A stretch of DNA of 64,000 nt. Origin: Anaerolineaceae bacterium (GTDB lineage Bacteria > Chloroflexota > Anaerolineae > Anaerolineales > Anaerolineaceae). Positions 28,194 through 37,884 of the stretch are shown here, one piece after another. How positions within the stretch are numbered: position 1 is the stretch's first letter; each line of letters starts with the position of its first letter. The translations under genes and the position numbers were made by a program. The notes beneath the pieces were generated by a model. That model did not search any database. It was not told where the DNA came from and saw nothing but the letters and a program-made list of their open reading frames with translations. The stretch is taken from NCBI GenBank assembly GCA_030653365.1, contig JAURZL010000015.1:1-64000 (forward strand), written 5' to 3'.

Positions 28194-29453
28194 ATGACAG
28201 ACATAGCGATTCATGTAGAAAATCTTTCAAAAAAATACACCTTGGGTGCAATGTATGAACGGCAGGATACATTACGGGATTTACTTGTCTCAACGTTCCG
28301 ATCTCCATTTCGCAAAAAAGAAAAGCGAGAAAACCAGATTCTCTGGGCGTTAAAGGATATCAGCTTTGATATTGAAAAAGGTTCAGTAGTAGGAATCGTG
28401 GGGCGCAATGGAGCAGGAAAAAGCACCTTATTGAAGGTTCTTTCTCGTGTTACTGATCCAACCAGCGGGATTGGTGAAATTCATGGTCGGGTTGGGTCTC
28501 TTTTGGAAGTTGGCACCGGGTTTCATCCAGAATTAACAGGTCGAGAGAATATTTATCTCAATGGTGCGATTCTGGGGATGAAACGCGCTGAGATTGAAAA
28601 AAAATATGATGAAATAGTCGATTTCTCGGAGGTAAGTAAATTTATTGATACCCCTGTGAAAAGGTATTCCAGTGGTATGTATCTGCGCTTGGCTTTTGCA
28701 GTTGCTGCTCATCTGGAGCCTGATATTCTTGTGGTCGATGAGGTGCTTGCTGTTGGTGATGCTGAATTTCAAAGAAAGTGTCTTGGGAAGATGAGTGAAG
28801 TGGCGGAGCAAGGCAGAACCGTACTTTTTGTCTCACACAATATGTCAGCCATTCTTCGTTTGACCAGTGAAACGTTGGTGATGGAAAAGGGAAAAATTGT
28901 AAAACGAGCGCCATCCAATGAGGCAGTTGATTACTACCTCTCAAGTGGATTTGCAGAAACAGGTGAACGAGTATGGGATCATGATGAAATCCCCGAAAAT
29001 TCTGCACCTTTCCAACCCAAAGTTTTGAGAATCAGAAATGAACAGGGTCTGGTTGTCAATACTATTCGATCCACTGAAAAAATGACAATCGAATTTGAAT
29101 ACGAGCTCGAAGAAGCAATTACCGGCTTACGAGTTGGATATTATTTGATGAGTTCACGTGGTGAGTATGTTTTCACAACTTTTGATACGGATGAACCACA
29201 AATGTATGATCGTTATTCAGCAAGAGATAAAGGACATTATATAAGTCGCTGCGAGATTCCGGCAGACACATTTAATGACGGACGTTTTATCGTAGGGATT
29301 AATGCGAGTACATATAGGATTCGCCGGTATTTTCAGGATGAACGAGCAATATCATTTAACATTGATCCAGCTGGAGCACCAGGGATGCAATGGCCAGAAC
29401 AGAGATTGGGACCAATTCGTCCCAGATTAAATTGGGAAATAGAGAAGAGATAA
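28194..29453 (+). CDS. wzt: Polysaccharide export ATPase with C-terminal substrate-binding domain (Wzt-like)
   Basis: A 419-residue ATPase. Walker A GRNGAGKST is at residues 70-78, the signature YSSGM near 158 and Walker B DILVVDEVLAVGD near 175-187. Residues about 260-410 are a Wzt-C-like beta domain (MTIEFEYELEEAITGLRVGY; GHYISRCEIPADTFNDGRF). In E. coli O8/O9a this domain recognises the capped end of the finished chain, so the exporter here may read a terminal modification such as methylation. It starts directly after wzm. Confidence 0.93.
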   Translation: MTDIAIHVENLSKKYTLGAMYERQDTLRDLLVSTFRSPFRKKEKRENQILWALKDISFDIEKGSVVGIVGRNGAGKSTLLKVLSRVTDPTSGIGEIHGRVGSLLEVGTGFHPELTGRENIYLNGAILGMKRAEIEKKYDEIVDFSEVSKFIDTPVKRYSSGMYLRLAFAVAAHLEPDILVVDEVLAVGDAEFQRKCLGKMSEVAEQGRTVLFVSHNMSAILRLTSETLVMEKGKIVKRAPSNEAVDYYLSSGFAETGERVWDHDEIPENSAPFQPKVLRIRNEQGLVVNTIRSTEKMTIEFEYELEEAITGLRVGYYLMSSRGEYVFTTFDTDEPQMYDRYSARDKGHYISRCEIPADTFNDGRFIVGINASTYRIRRYFQDERAISFNIDPAGAPGMQWPEQRLGPIRPRLNWEIEKR

Positions 29454-29454
29454 A

Positions 29455-31074
29455 ATGGCAATTGTTGGAAAAGAAGCAATAAAGAAATTCTTTGGAAATA
29501 TTCCATATACTGCTGAACTATATTGGTTATTCAGACAACAGGGCAAACCAATTAATCGGTTTTCGTTACAAAATCTGGATAAAAACCTTCCAGAAATAGT
29601 GAGCCAAACCGCAGAACTTAGAGCGTTGGCTCCTAAAGGGAAGAAAGTATTTATTTTTGCCACGTTACATTATTGGATAGAACACGCCTCTCTGGTTGGG
29701 TTGGCATTGGCTGCGCAAGGACACGACGTGACTTTGGGATATTTACCATTTAGTGAATGGCGTTTCCCGATTAATCGATTTGATCTCCGACGACAAAATG
29801 TCTATGCCAAAAAAGTATTGAATAAAACTTCACCAGTCATGGAAACTGTTTCGTTTTTATCCAAACGTGCGCCTTATGTACCTCTTTCAAAAGATTTAGA
29901 ACATTCTGTCAAAGAAGTGTCAATTTTTGATTCTCAATATACAGACCAGATTGAAGATATTGATCCTAACAGTGAAATTTACAAATTAAGATACCGCCGC
30001 AATCGGGATGCTGCACAGACAATTTTGTCCTGGCTGAGGAAAGAAAAACCGGACGTTGTCATTGTTCCGAACGGGACGATTATGGAATTGGGAGTTTGTT
30101 ATCGGGTATCGAGATCTTTAAAAATTCCGACAATGACGTATGAGTTTAGCGATCAAAGAAATCGATTTTGGATTGCTCAGAATAGTGAAATTATGCGTCA
30201 GGATACGAATGATCTATGGAATGGTCGGATGGAGGAAAAACTCGCAGATGAGCAATTGGAAAAAGTTCGTTCTCTGATGATATCTCGCCAGAAAGCGAGC
30301 TTGTTTGAAAATTTTTCTCGATTGTGGCAGGGTGTGCCAACTCAGGGTGCTGAAAAAACACGCAAGAATCTTGGTCTCGATCATCGTCCCATTGTTTTAC
30401 TTGCTACTAATGTTTTGGGAGATAGTCTGACCCTTGGCCGTCAGGTCTTTACGAAAAGCATGGCAGAATGGATTGAAAGAACGGTTCAATATTTTGTTGC
30501 ACGCAGTGACGCTCAACTGGTGGTCCGAATTCATCCGGGGGAGATAAAGTCACGTGGAATTTCAATGGTAGAAATCATCCACCGGTTGATGCCGGAATTG
30601 CCTGAACATATCCATTTAATAAAACCTGAAGATAAAGTGAATACTTACGATTTGGTTGAAATTGCTGACATTGGACTGGTTTACACCACCACAGTCGGAA
30701 TGGAAATGGCTATGAGCGGTATCCCTTCTATAGTTGTTGGAGATACACATTATCGCAATAGGGGCTTTACCATTGATCCAGAATCTTATGTAAATTATTA
30801 CAAATTACTGGGTGCCATGTTGGAAAACCCCGCGAGTTTTCGATTGTCGAAAGAAAAAATTGATTTAGCCTGGAAATATGCCTACCACTTTTTCTTTGAT
30901 TTTCCCAAACCATTCCCCTGGCATCTTGTGAGAATGTGGGAAGATTACAAACAACACGATTTTAATGATGTTTTCAGCCCTAAAGGTCTTGAAGAGTACA
31001 AAGAATCATTTGAGAATTTGATTGGAAAACCGATCCATTGGACAGTTGAAAATAAAGAAGGTAATTCCACGTGA
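29455..31074 (+). CDS. Large GT-B-like capsule-biosynthesis protein
   Basis: A 539-residue cytoplasmic protein with no signal peptide. The C-terminal half holds VVRIHPGEIKSRG and DIGLVYTTTVGMEMAMSGIPSIV, the pattern shared by capsule synthesis (KpsS/KpsC-type) and CDP-glycerol transferase-like GT-B enzymes; the N-terminal part starts KVFIFATLHYWIEHASLVGL. This suggests a glycosyl or glycerol-phosphate transferase acting on the exported glycan, but the donor is not known. It starts 1 nt after wzt. The proteins at 38848 and 44308 share the same late motif. Confidence 0.6.
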   Translation: MAIVGKEAIKKFFGNIPYTAELYWLFRQQGKPINRFSLQNLDKNLPEIVSQTAELRALAPKGKKVFIFATLHYWIEHASLVGLALAAQGHDVTLGYLPFSEWRFPINRFDLRRQNVYAKKVLNKTSPVMETVSFLSKRAPYVPLSKDLEHSVKEVSIFDSQYTDQIEDIDPNSEIYKLRYRRNRDAAQTILSWLRKEKPDVVIVPNGTIMELGVCYRVSRSLKIPTMTYEFSDQRNRFWIAQNSEIMRQDTNDLWNGRMEEKLADEQLEKVRSLMISRQKASLFENFSRLWQGVPTQGAEKTRKNLGLDHRPIVLLATNVLGDSLTLGRQVFTKSMAEWIERTVQYFVARSDAQLVVRIHPGEIKSRGISMVEIIHRLMPELPEHIHLIKPEDKVNTYDLVEIADIGLVYTTTVGMEMAMSGIPSIVVGDTHYRNRGFTIDPESYVNYYKLLGAMLENPASFRLSKEKIDLAWKYAYHFFFDFPKPFPWHLVRMWEDYKQHDFNDVFSPKGLEEYKESFENLIGKPIHWTVENKEGNST

Positions 31075-31943
31075 GTGATATTGAGATAAAACAACAGGTA
31101 CGTAATTTCTATGATCAGATTGGCTGGAAGATGGAATCCGATGGATTTTATCAGAATGCGCGCTATGAGGATTTACGACCTGTATCCCAAAATTATATTG
31201 AGAGCTGTCATCTGAGGGTCAATCGACACTTGAAAAGATCGGGTAAGTATTTACTGGATGCTGGTTGTGGGCCGATTCAATATCCGGCTTATTTGACCTA
31301 CATGGAAGGATACCAATATCGATTATGTATGGATATTTCCATCGTAGCATTACAGGAAGCACGTAAAAGAATTGGTGAACGTGGGTTATTTGTTGTTGGA
31401 GATATCGCTAATCTCCCCTTCACATCAAGTATTTTTGAAGGCATCGTGTCTTTACACACCTTACACCACTTACCAATCACGGAACAAAAAAAGGCTTATA
31501 AAGATCTATATCGAACATTAAAATCCGGACAAAATGCTGTTCTGGTAAATGGTTGGACTGAATCTCCCTTAATGATGCGCTGGTCATGGATGGTAAAAAT
31601 CATGGATAGATTGAGTGGAATTATTCAAAAAATCCTTGGTAAAAAACCAATTGTGACACAAGAAAAAAATCAAGAAAATAAGACCGAAAAAATTACCAAA
31701 AATGAAACCACAGGCACTTTTATTGAAAAATTAAATGCAGAATGGTTACGAAAAGAATTGTCTGAGATGGAAATAAATATTTTGGTGTGGCGCAGTGTAA
31801 GTGTGCGTTTTCTCCGGTCTGTAATTCACAGTTGGCTCGGTGGAAAAATTTGGTTGAAACTTCTTTTTGCATTAGAAGAAAGAAATCCTGAGTATTACGG
31901 TGAAAACGGTCAATACCCACTGATTGTTATTCGAAAAAAATAA
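31071..31943 (+). CDS. SAM-dependent methyltransferase
   Basis: A 290-residue class I methyltransferase. Motif I is LLDAGCGPIQYP, the acidic partner is in RLCMDISIVAL and the segment FEGIVSLHTLHHLPITEQK is typical of the Methyltransf_11/25 group. The GTG start overlaps the previous stop (GTGA). Because it lies directly after a Wzt with a chain-end-binding domain, a role in capping the glycan is plausible but unproven. Confidence 0.85.
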   Translation: MSDIEIKQQVRNFYDQIGWKMESDGFYQNARYEDLRPVSQNYIESCHLRVNRHLKRSGKYLLDAGCGPIQYPAYLTYMEGYQYRLCMDISIVALQEARKRIGERGLFVVGDIANLPFTSSIFEGIVSLHTLHHLPITEQKKAYKDLYRTLKSGQNAVLVNGWTESPLMMRWSWMVKIMDRLSGIIQKILGKKPIVTQEKNQENKTEKITKNETTGTFIEKLNAEWLRKELSEMEINILVWRSVSVRFLRSVIHSWLGGKIWLKLLFALEERNPEYYGENGQYPLIVIRKK

Positions 31944-31957
31944 GATGGAGATGAGCT

Positions 31958-32962
31958 ATGGATTGGTCTAAAAAAGTTGTTTTGATAACAGGTGGAACAG
32001 GTTCATTTGGAAAAAAATTAACCCGAATAATGTTGGATGAGTACAATCCCTCCAAAATCATCGTATTCAGTCGGGATGAATTAAAACAACATGAAATGCG
32101 TGCAGCTGGATATGACGCTCATAATTTACGCTACTTTATTGGAGATGTTAGAGATTTGGATCGAATGCGTCGTGCTTTTGAAGGCGTAGATATCGTTGTT
32201 CATGCAGCAGCATTGAAACAGGTGCCCGCATGTGAATATAATCCCATGGAAGCGATCAAGACTAATATTTTAGGAAGCAGCAATGTGATCGACGCCGCAT
32301 TGGATGCAGGTGTTGAACGCGTAGTTGCTTTAAGCACAGATAAAGCTGTCAATCCTATTAACCTTTATGGTGCCACCAAATTAGCTGCTGAAAAATTATT
32401 CATTCAAAGCAATTCATATGCCGGTGGAAGAAAGACCCGCTTTGCATGTGTTCGTTATGGGAATGTAGTTGGAAGTCGTGGCAGTGTCGTTCCGGTGTTT
32501 TTACGACAAAGAGAAAGTGGAGAAGTTACCATCACAGATGACAGAATGACCCGCTTCTGGATCTCTCTTGAACAAGGCGTGCGCTTTGTGATTCGTTGTG
32601 CAGAACAAATGCATGGTGGTGAAGTTTTTGTTCCAAAAATTCCGAGTATGTCAATTGTCGATCTGGCAAAATCAATTGTCCCTGATGCAAAAATAAATGT
32701 GATTGGAATTCGTCCTGGTGAAAAACTCCATGAAGTTCTCATTTCTGAAGATGAAGCACGCACAACGGTGGAATTGGAAGATATGTATGTAGTTCAACCA
32801 GCTGAAGCCTTATGGTTTGGACGGGATTGGGAAAAACTAGGTAGACTAATGACGGAAGAATTCCGCTATGCAAGTAATACGAATTCAAGTTGGCTGGATG
32901 TGAACCAGATAAATTCAATCATTTCGCCCATCGAACAGGACTATTTAGCAGGAAAACTTTAA
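31958..32962 (+). CDS. pseB: UDP-GlcNAc 4,6-dehydratase (PseB/FlaA1/CapE type)
   Basis: A 334-residue soluble SDR. It has VLITGGTGSFGKKL, VHAAALKQVPACEYNPMEA, STDKAVNP and YGATKLAAEKL, then GNVVGSRGSVVPVF and ITDDRMTRFWI, all hallmarks of the inverting 4,6-dehydratase/5-epimerase group. The product, a UDP-4-keto-6-deoxy-L-arabino-HexNAc, leads to pseudaminic acid (with PseC, H, G) or to L-FucNAc/L-RhaNAc-type sugars. No PseC-like aminotransferase is in the window and the next gene is a reductase, so the second branch is also possible. AGATGGAGATGAG precedes the ATG. Confidence 0.88.
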   Translation: MDWSKKVVLITGGTGSFGKKLTRIMLDEYNPSKIIVFSRDELKQHEMRAAGYDAHNLRYFIGDVRDLDRMRRAFEGVDIVVHAAALKQVPACEYNPMEAIKTNILGSSNVIDAALDAGVERVVALSTDKAVNPINLYGATKLAAEKLFIQSNSYAGGRKTRFACVRYGNVVGSRGSVVPVFLRQRESGEVTITDDRMTRFWISLEQGVRFVIRCAEQMHGGEVFVPKIPSMSIVDLAKSIVPDAKINVIGIRPGEKLHEVLISEDEARTTVELEDMYVVQPAEALWFGRDWEKLGRLMTEEFRYASNTNSSWLDVNQINSIISPIEQDYLAGKL

Positions 32963-33885
32963 TGACTCGGTATGTGGTAACTGGTGCAAGTGGTTTACTT
33001 GGTCTCAATTTATCATTACAAATTTTTGCTAATGACGAGGTTCTTGGAATTGCCAATACAAGCCCTTTGAAAGGACTGCCTTTCGAAATTCAGGAAATGG
33101 ACCTTGTGAGCGAAAATTTTGAAGAAGGCATACTTGAAACTTACAAGCCAGATGTAGTTATCCATTGCGCAGCCATTGCGAATTTAGAAGATTGTGAAAA
33201 GAATTCAGAACTTGCTCACCAGACCAATACGATCGTTCCTGGTAAGATCGCTAATCAATGCAGGAAAAGAGGTATGAAATTTGTTCATATCTCTACAGAC
33301 GCAGTCTTTGATGGTAAATCCGGTAATTATTCTGAAGATGATCCTACCAATCCACTCTCAGTTTATGCAAAAACTAAAAGAGCTGGGGAAGAAAATGTTC
33401 AAAACCAGAATTCTGATGCCATCATAGCTAGGGTAAATTTCTTTGGTTGGAGTCTCAGCGGGACGCGAAGTTTGGGAGAATTTTTTGTTAATAATTTACT
33501 TTCGAAAAATCCCATTAATGGATTTGTTGATGTAAATTTTTGCCCATTGTATGTATCACATTTATCAGATCTATTATTGGCGATGGTCAGAGCTGATCTA
33601 TCAGGTATTTATCACGTTGTCAGTTCAGATCATATGTCAAAATACGAATTTGGATGTGCAATTGCTGATAAATTTGGATTAGATCACACGCTCATCAATC
33701 CAATTTTTGTTACGAAAAGTAATTTATTGGCTGAAAGATCATTAAATTTAACGCTTTCAACGGAAAAGTTATCAACAGACCTACATCTAACCATACCAAC
33801 CCCTCTAGATGGAATAAGTCAATTTTATAAAGATTATCAACGTGGTTATGCTCAAAACATCAGAAATTATTCAGTAGAGGATTAG
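32962..33885 (+). CDS. RmlD-like NAD(P)-dependent sugar reductase
   Basis: A 307-residue enzyme of the RmlD family. The ATG at 32962 shares one base with the previous TAA and has AGGA at 32950-32953; longer starts inside pseB are unlikely. Motifs are YVVTGASGLLGLNL, HCAAIANLEDCE, HISTDAVFDGKSG and YAKTKRAGEE. RmlD reduces dTDP-4-keto-L-rhamnose; relatives reduce UDP-4-keto-HexNAc to UDP-L-RhaNAc-type products after a PseB-like dehydratase, which matches this position. No dTDP-rhamnose genes (rmlABC) are seen nearby. Confidence 0.8.
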   Translation: MTRYVVTGASGLLGLNLSLQIFANDEVLGIANTSPLKGLPFEIQEMDLVSENFEEGILETYKPDVVIHCAAIANLEDCEKNSELAHQTNTIVPGKIANQCRKRGMKFVHISTDAVFDGKSGNYSEDDPTNPLSVYAKTKRAGEENVQNQNSDAIIARVNFFGWSLSGTRSLGEFFVNNLLSKNPINGFVDVNFCPLYVSHLSDLLLAMVRADLSGIYHVVSSDHMSKYEFGCAIADKFGLDHTLINPIFVTKSNLLAERSLNLTLSTEKLSTDLHLTIPTPLDGISQFYKDYQRGYAQNIRNYSVED

Positions 33886-33913
33886 TGTCAGTGCTTAAGA
33901 AAGGCAGAAAAAA

Positions 33914-34978
33914 ATGGAACTAAAAATTGGAAATCGAATGATTGGTGATGCACATCCAACATATTTTATTGCTGATATTGCAGCAAATCATGATGGAAGT
34001 TTGGAACGAGCGAAGTATTTAATTCGACTTGCCAAAAAAGCTGGTGCGGACGCGGCAAAATTCCAGAATTTTCAGGCGTCAAAAATTGTCTCGGATTATG
34101 GTTTCAAAAATCTGGGTGATCAACAATCACATCAATCCCAATGGAAAAAATCAGTTTTTGAAGTTTATCATGATGCATCCGTTCCATTTGACTGGTCCGA
34201 AGAACTAAAAAAAGTTTGTGATGAAGTAGAGATCGACTATTTTTCTTCCCCATATGATTTTGAGGCGATAGATTATCTGGATCAATATATGCCAGCTTAT
34301 AAAGTGGGATCGGGTGAAATCGATTGGATCGAGGCATTGGAAAGAATGGCTTCTAAAGGAAAGCCAGTGATTTTAGCAACTGGGGCATCCAATATTGGTG
34401 AAGTTCAACGAGCAGTTCATGCAATTCTGAAGATTAATCCTCAATTGGTTTTGATGCAATGCAATACGAATTACACTGGTAGCCTGGAAAACTTGAAATT
34501 TGTAAACTTAAATGTATTGAAAACTTATGAAACGCTTTTTCCGCAAGTCGTTTTGGGATTATCAGATCATACTCCAGGTCATGCAACCGTATTAGGTGCT
34601 GTTACATTGGGGGCACGTGTTATTGAAAAGCATTTCACAGATGACACCAAAAGAGCAGGACCGGATCATCCATTCTCAATGGATCCCGAAGCCTGGGCTG
34701 AAATGGTGTTGCGTACACGTGAATTGGAAAATGCTTTAGGAAGTACGGATAAAATAATTGTTGAAAACGAGATAGATACATCTGTAATTCAGCGACGATG
34801 CGTTCGGGCGGCAAGAGAATTGAAGGCTGGTGAAGTTGTAACGAGAGATATGCTTGATGTTCTCAGACCTGCCACCATCGGTGCGGTTAAACCCAACGAG
34901 ATAAACGCTGTAATTGGAACGAAAGTTAATCTTGATATTCCAGCAGGAAAAGAGATTCGTTGGACTGATGTTGTATAA
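33914..34978 (+). CDS. NeuB-family nonulosonic acid synthase with C-terminal SAF domain
   Basis: A 354-residue enzyme that condenses phosphoenolpyruvate with a hexosamine-type sugar to make a nine-carbon acid (sialic, legionaminic or pseudaminic). Residues about 10-270 are the TIM barrel: FIADIAANHDGSLERAKYLI, AKFQNFQASKIV, YKVGSGEIDW, MQCNTNYTG, GLSDHTPGH and EKHFTDD. Residues about 295-354 are the SAF domain that closes the active site of the partner chain (RRCVRAARELKAGEVVTRD; TIGAVKPNEI). Two genes later lies an SpsF-type cytidylyltransferase, which recalls the spsE-spsF pair of Bacillus spore-coat glycans. The precise sugar is undetermined. Confidence 0.9.
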   Translation: MELKIGNRMIGDAHPTYFIADIAANHDGSLERAKYLIRLAKKAGADAAKFQNFQASKIVSDYGFKNLGDQQSHQSQWKKSVFEVYHDASVPFDWSEELKKVCDEVEIDYFSSPYDFEAIDYLDQYMPAYKVGSGEIDWIEALERMASKGKPVILATGASNIGEVQRAVHAILKINPQLVLMQCNTNYTGSLENLKFVNLNVLKTYETLFPQVVLGLSDHTPGHATVLGAVTLGARVIEKHFTDDTKRAGPDHPFSMDPEAWAEMVLRTRELENALGSTDKIIVENEIDTSVIQRRCVRAARELKAGEVVTRDMLDVLRPATIGAVKPNEINAVIGTKVNLDIPAGKEIRWTDVV

Positions 34979-34992
34979 GGTGAAGATGGAAA

Positions 34993-36144
34993 ATGGATTT
35001 TCCCAAACGTGTTTTATATTTCAGTCGTAATTTTTCAACACACGATATTCGTTTTTTGACATCCTTGGCAGATACTGAATATGATGTTTATTTCTTACGG
35101 CTGGAAAATCAGAAATCCAACCTGCGGGTGGATGTTTTGCCATCAAAAATCAAAGTTTTACCACCTCTGAACAAAAACCAAGAATTTACATTTTTGAACA
35201 TTCCAGGAAATGCAATAGATTTACGAAACATAATCAAGCAAATCACTCCTGATATTATTCATGCTGGTCCAATCCAATCCTGTGGTTTTCTCGCTGCGTT
35301 GGCAGGCTTTTCCCCCCTGGTTACCATGTCCTGGGGTTCTGATATCCTGGTCGATAGTGAGAGAAATATCTTTTTAAAATGGATTACGAAATATACATTA
35401 AAGAAAACGGCAATCTTAATCGGGGATTGTGAAGCTGTTAAAAACAAAGTTATTCAATTTAATTTTTCTGAGAACAGAATTGTTTTATTTCCCTGGGGAA
35501 TTGATTTACAAAAATATCAACCAGGAAAAAACGAAGAATATAGAAAAAAATTAGGGTGGCTTGATAAGTTCGTTTTACTCTCATTAAGGTCGTGGGAGAG
35601 AATCTATGGGGTGGATATTGTCGTAAATGGATTCATTGAAGCAATAAAATCAGAACCAGATCTTAGACTTATCCTTTTAGGAAATGGTTCACAGACAGAA
35701 ATAATTAAATCAATCATAAAAGAAGCTGGATTGTCCGATCGGGTATTCTTTGGTGGTGTTGTTGATCAAAATGATCTGCCTGGTTATTACCAGGCATCCG
35801 ATCTTTATATCAGTGCATCTTATAGTGATGGTTCCTCTGTTTCATTAATGGAAGCATTGGCTTGTGGTATTCCTGTGCTGGTTTCTGATATCCCAGGGAA
35901 CAAAGAATGGATTGAAACTGATAAAAATGGCTGGATGTTCCAATCCGGCGACTATTTAAGTCTGGCTAACTCAATCATTAAAATATGTAAAAATAAAAAA
36001 GATCTTCCGTCTATAAGTCTCAAAGCGAGAAAAACAGCAGAAAGAAAAGCTAACTGGAACGAAAACTTTCAAAAAAACCAGCATGCTTATGAATTGGCTT
36101 TGAACCTTAATCATAATAGAGAGGAAATTTCAGGTTTGACCTGA
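34993..36144 (+). CDS. Family 4 glycosyltransferase
   Basis: A 383-residue GT-B enzyme. C-terminal marks are LSLRSWERIYGVDIVVNGFI, RLILLGNGSQTEI, YISASYSDGSSVSLMEALAC and GIPVLVSDIPG; the E-x7-E pair (SLMEALACGIP) is complete. It has no signal or membrane helix. It begins 14 nt after the NeuB gene. The sugar it moves is unknown. Confidence 0.92.
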   Translation: MDFPKRVLYFSRNFSTHDIRFLTSLADTEYDVYFLRLENQKSNLRVDVLPSKIKVLPPLNKNQEFTFLNIPGNAIDLRNIIKQITPDIIHAGPIQSCGFLAALAGFSPLVTMSWGSDILVDSERNIFLKWITKYTLKKTAILIGDCEAVKNKVIQFNFSENRIVLFPWGIDLQKYQPGKNEEYRKKLGWLDKFVLLSLRSWERIYGVDIVVNGFIEAIKSEPDLRLILLGNGSQTEIIKSIIKEAGLSDRVFFGGVVDQNDLPGYYQASDLYISASYSDGSSVSLMEALACGIPVLVSDIPGNKEWIETDKNGWMFQSGDYLSLANSIIKICKNKKDLPSISLKARKTAERKANWNENFQKNQHAYELALNLNHNREEISGLT

Positions 36145-36154
36145 TAAACTTTGA

Positions 36155-36937
36155 ATGAATCAGAATAATAAAATTGTTGCCATAATACAGGCTCGAATGA
36201 CATCTAGTCGATTGCCAGGAAAAGTGCTAAAGGAAATAGCAGGTATTCCAATGATTGCACATGTAATCAATCGTGTTTCTAAAGCAAGATTTGTTGATCA
36301 AGTCATTATTGCCACCACGGACGACCCGGCAGATGATTTAATTGAAAAATTTTGTAACGAGAGCGGTTACACTTGTTTTCGTGGGCATCCTTTTGATGTT
36401 TTAGATCGTTATTACCGGGCGGCATTAAAATTTCAAGCGGATACTATCGTTAGAATTACTGCAGATTGTCCTTTGATGGATGCAGATTTGATTGATCAAA
36501 TCATCCTATCGTTTTTGGAGATGGAGGTTGACTTTGCTGCAAATCGATTACCACCACCCTGGAAACGATCCTTCCCAATCGGACTGGATATTGAAGTTGT
36601 TCGTTTTGAAGCATTGGAAAAAGCCTGGCAAAACGCTGTTTTACCTTTTGAACGAGAACATGTATTACCATATCTTTATGACCAGCCATATCGGTTTAAG
36701 ATATTATTGATGCACCACGAACCAGACTATGGAATCAAACGATGGACGGTTGATACTCCCCAGGATTTAGATTTGGTAGAAAGAATTTTTAATCATTTTT
36801 CACCTGAAATTAATTTTTCATGGTTGAAAGTAATAAAACTCTTTGAGGAAAATCCTGAATTGGAAACGATCAACACTGAAATATCAGCAAAAAATGTGAA
36901 TGATGTTGATGGTCGCTTTGTGGACCAAAAGAGATAA
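36155..36937 (+). CDS. SpsF/CMP-KDO synthetase-like cytidylyltransferase
   Basis: A 260-residue nucleotidyltransferase. The N-terminal loop IIQARMTSSRLPGKVL is the SpsF-type signature; ADTIVRITADCPLMDADLID is the metal and sugar site. It probably joins CMP to the acid made by the SAF-containing NeuB (33914). It is one of three cytidylyltransferases in the operon. It ends 5 nt before the next gene. Confidence 0.88.
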   Translation: MNQNNKIVAIIQARMTSSRLPGKVLKEIAGIPMIAHVINRVSKARFVDQVIIATTDDPADDLIEKFCNESGYTCFRGHPFDVLDRYYRAALKFQADTIVRITADCPLMDADLIDQIILSFLEMEVDFAANRLPPPWKRSFPIGLDIEVVRFEALEKAWQNAVLPFEREHVLPYLYDQPYRFKILLMHHEPDYGIKRWTVDTPQDLDLVERIFNHFSPEINFSWLKVIKLFEENPELETINTEISAKNVNDVDGRFVDQKR

Positions 36938-36942
36938 AGATA

Positions 36943-37884
36943 ATGGAACCTGAATTAACGATCTTTACAGCACCCAAACCTTTTAGCGATCCGCATATAT
37001 CTACGATTCAATATAATGCAATTCGGTCATGGAAAGAACTGGAACCTGAAGTCTCGATCGTGCTAATTGGTAATGAAGCTGGTGTTGAATCAGTAGCAAA
37101 AGAACTTGGTGTTCATTTTTTTTCTGATGTAAAGAGAAATTTGCATGGAACGCCATTGATTTCCTCAATTTTCGAAATTGGAAGAAGCCTGAATTCAAGT
37201 CCATTGTTGGCATATGTTAATGCGGATATCATTCTCTTTTCTGATTTTTTGAATGTATCCAAGCAAACATTGAATCAAATTAACAAATTTCTTTTAGTTG
37301 GCCAGCGCTGGGATATGGATATTCTAAATAAAATCCATTTGTCTCCAGAATGGGATAAAAACTTAAAACAGGATTGCAAAGAGGCTGGCAGATTACACCC
37401 AAGAGGGGGGAGTGATTATTTTATCTATCCCAGAACATGTTTTACCTGGCTGCCAGATTTCGCCGTTGGCAGAGCTGGGTGGGATAATTGGATGTTTTAT
37501 CAGGCACGAAAGAATAAATGGGCATGTGTTGACGCATCCAAATCAATTCAAATCATCCATCAAAACCATGATTATTCACATTTGCCAGGTGGACAATCAC
37601 ACTATCGCCTTCCGGAGACAAACGAAAATGTTCGTCTTGCTGGTGGTCGCCGAACGATTTTTACTTTAATGGATGTTAATTATGAATTCAACCAGGGAAA
37701 AGTACAAAAAACGCCTTTGAACTGGAGGAAATTCTGGAGAGAAGTAGAAATATTTCCCTTAATATCATTAAAATCTAAATGGATGGCAATATTATTTTTT
37801 TCAATTTTCCATCCCAAAAAAGCATATCTTGAGTTCAGATCATCCGACCAAAAGAACAAAAATGATAGGAATAATTATGCGTAA
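36943..37884 (+). CDS. Glycosyltransferase-like protein of unclear family
   Basis: A 313-residue cytoplasmic protein. It starts like a GT-A fold (LTIFTAPKPFSDPHISTIQY), has VNADIILFSD where a DxD motif would be expected (Asp kept, first Asp replaced by Asn) and RAGWDNWMFYQARK later, a place where GT2 proteins bind the acceptor. It lacks the VDDGS core, so a distant GT-A family is likely. The end is basic and moderately hydrophobic and may touch the membrane. It overlaps the next gene by 8 nt. Confidence 0.55.
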   Translation: MEPELTIFTAPKPFSDPHISTIQYNAIRSWKELEPEVSIVLIGNEAGVESVAKELGVHFFSDVKRNLHGTPLISSIFEIGRSLNSSPLLAYVNADIILFSDFLNVSKQTLNQINKFLLVGQRWDMDILNKIHLSPEWDKNLKQDCKEAGRLHPRGGSDYFIYPRTCFTWLPDFAVGRAGWDNWMFYQARKNKWACVDASKSIQIIHQNHDYSHLPGGQSHYRLPETNENVRLAGGRRTIFTLMDVNYEFNQGKVQKTPLNWRKFWREVEIFPLISLKSKWMAILFFSIFHPKKAYLEFRSSDQKNKNDRNNYA

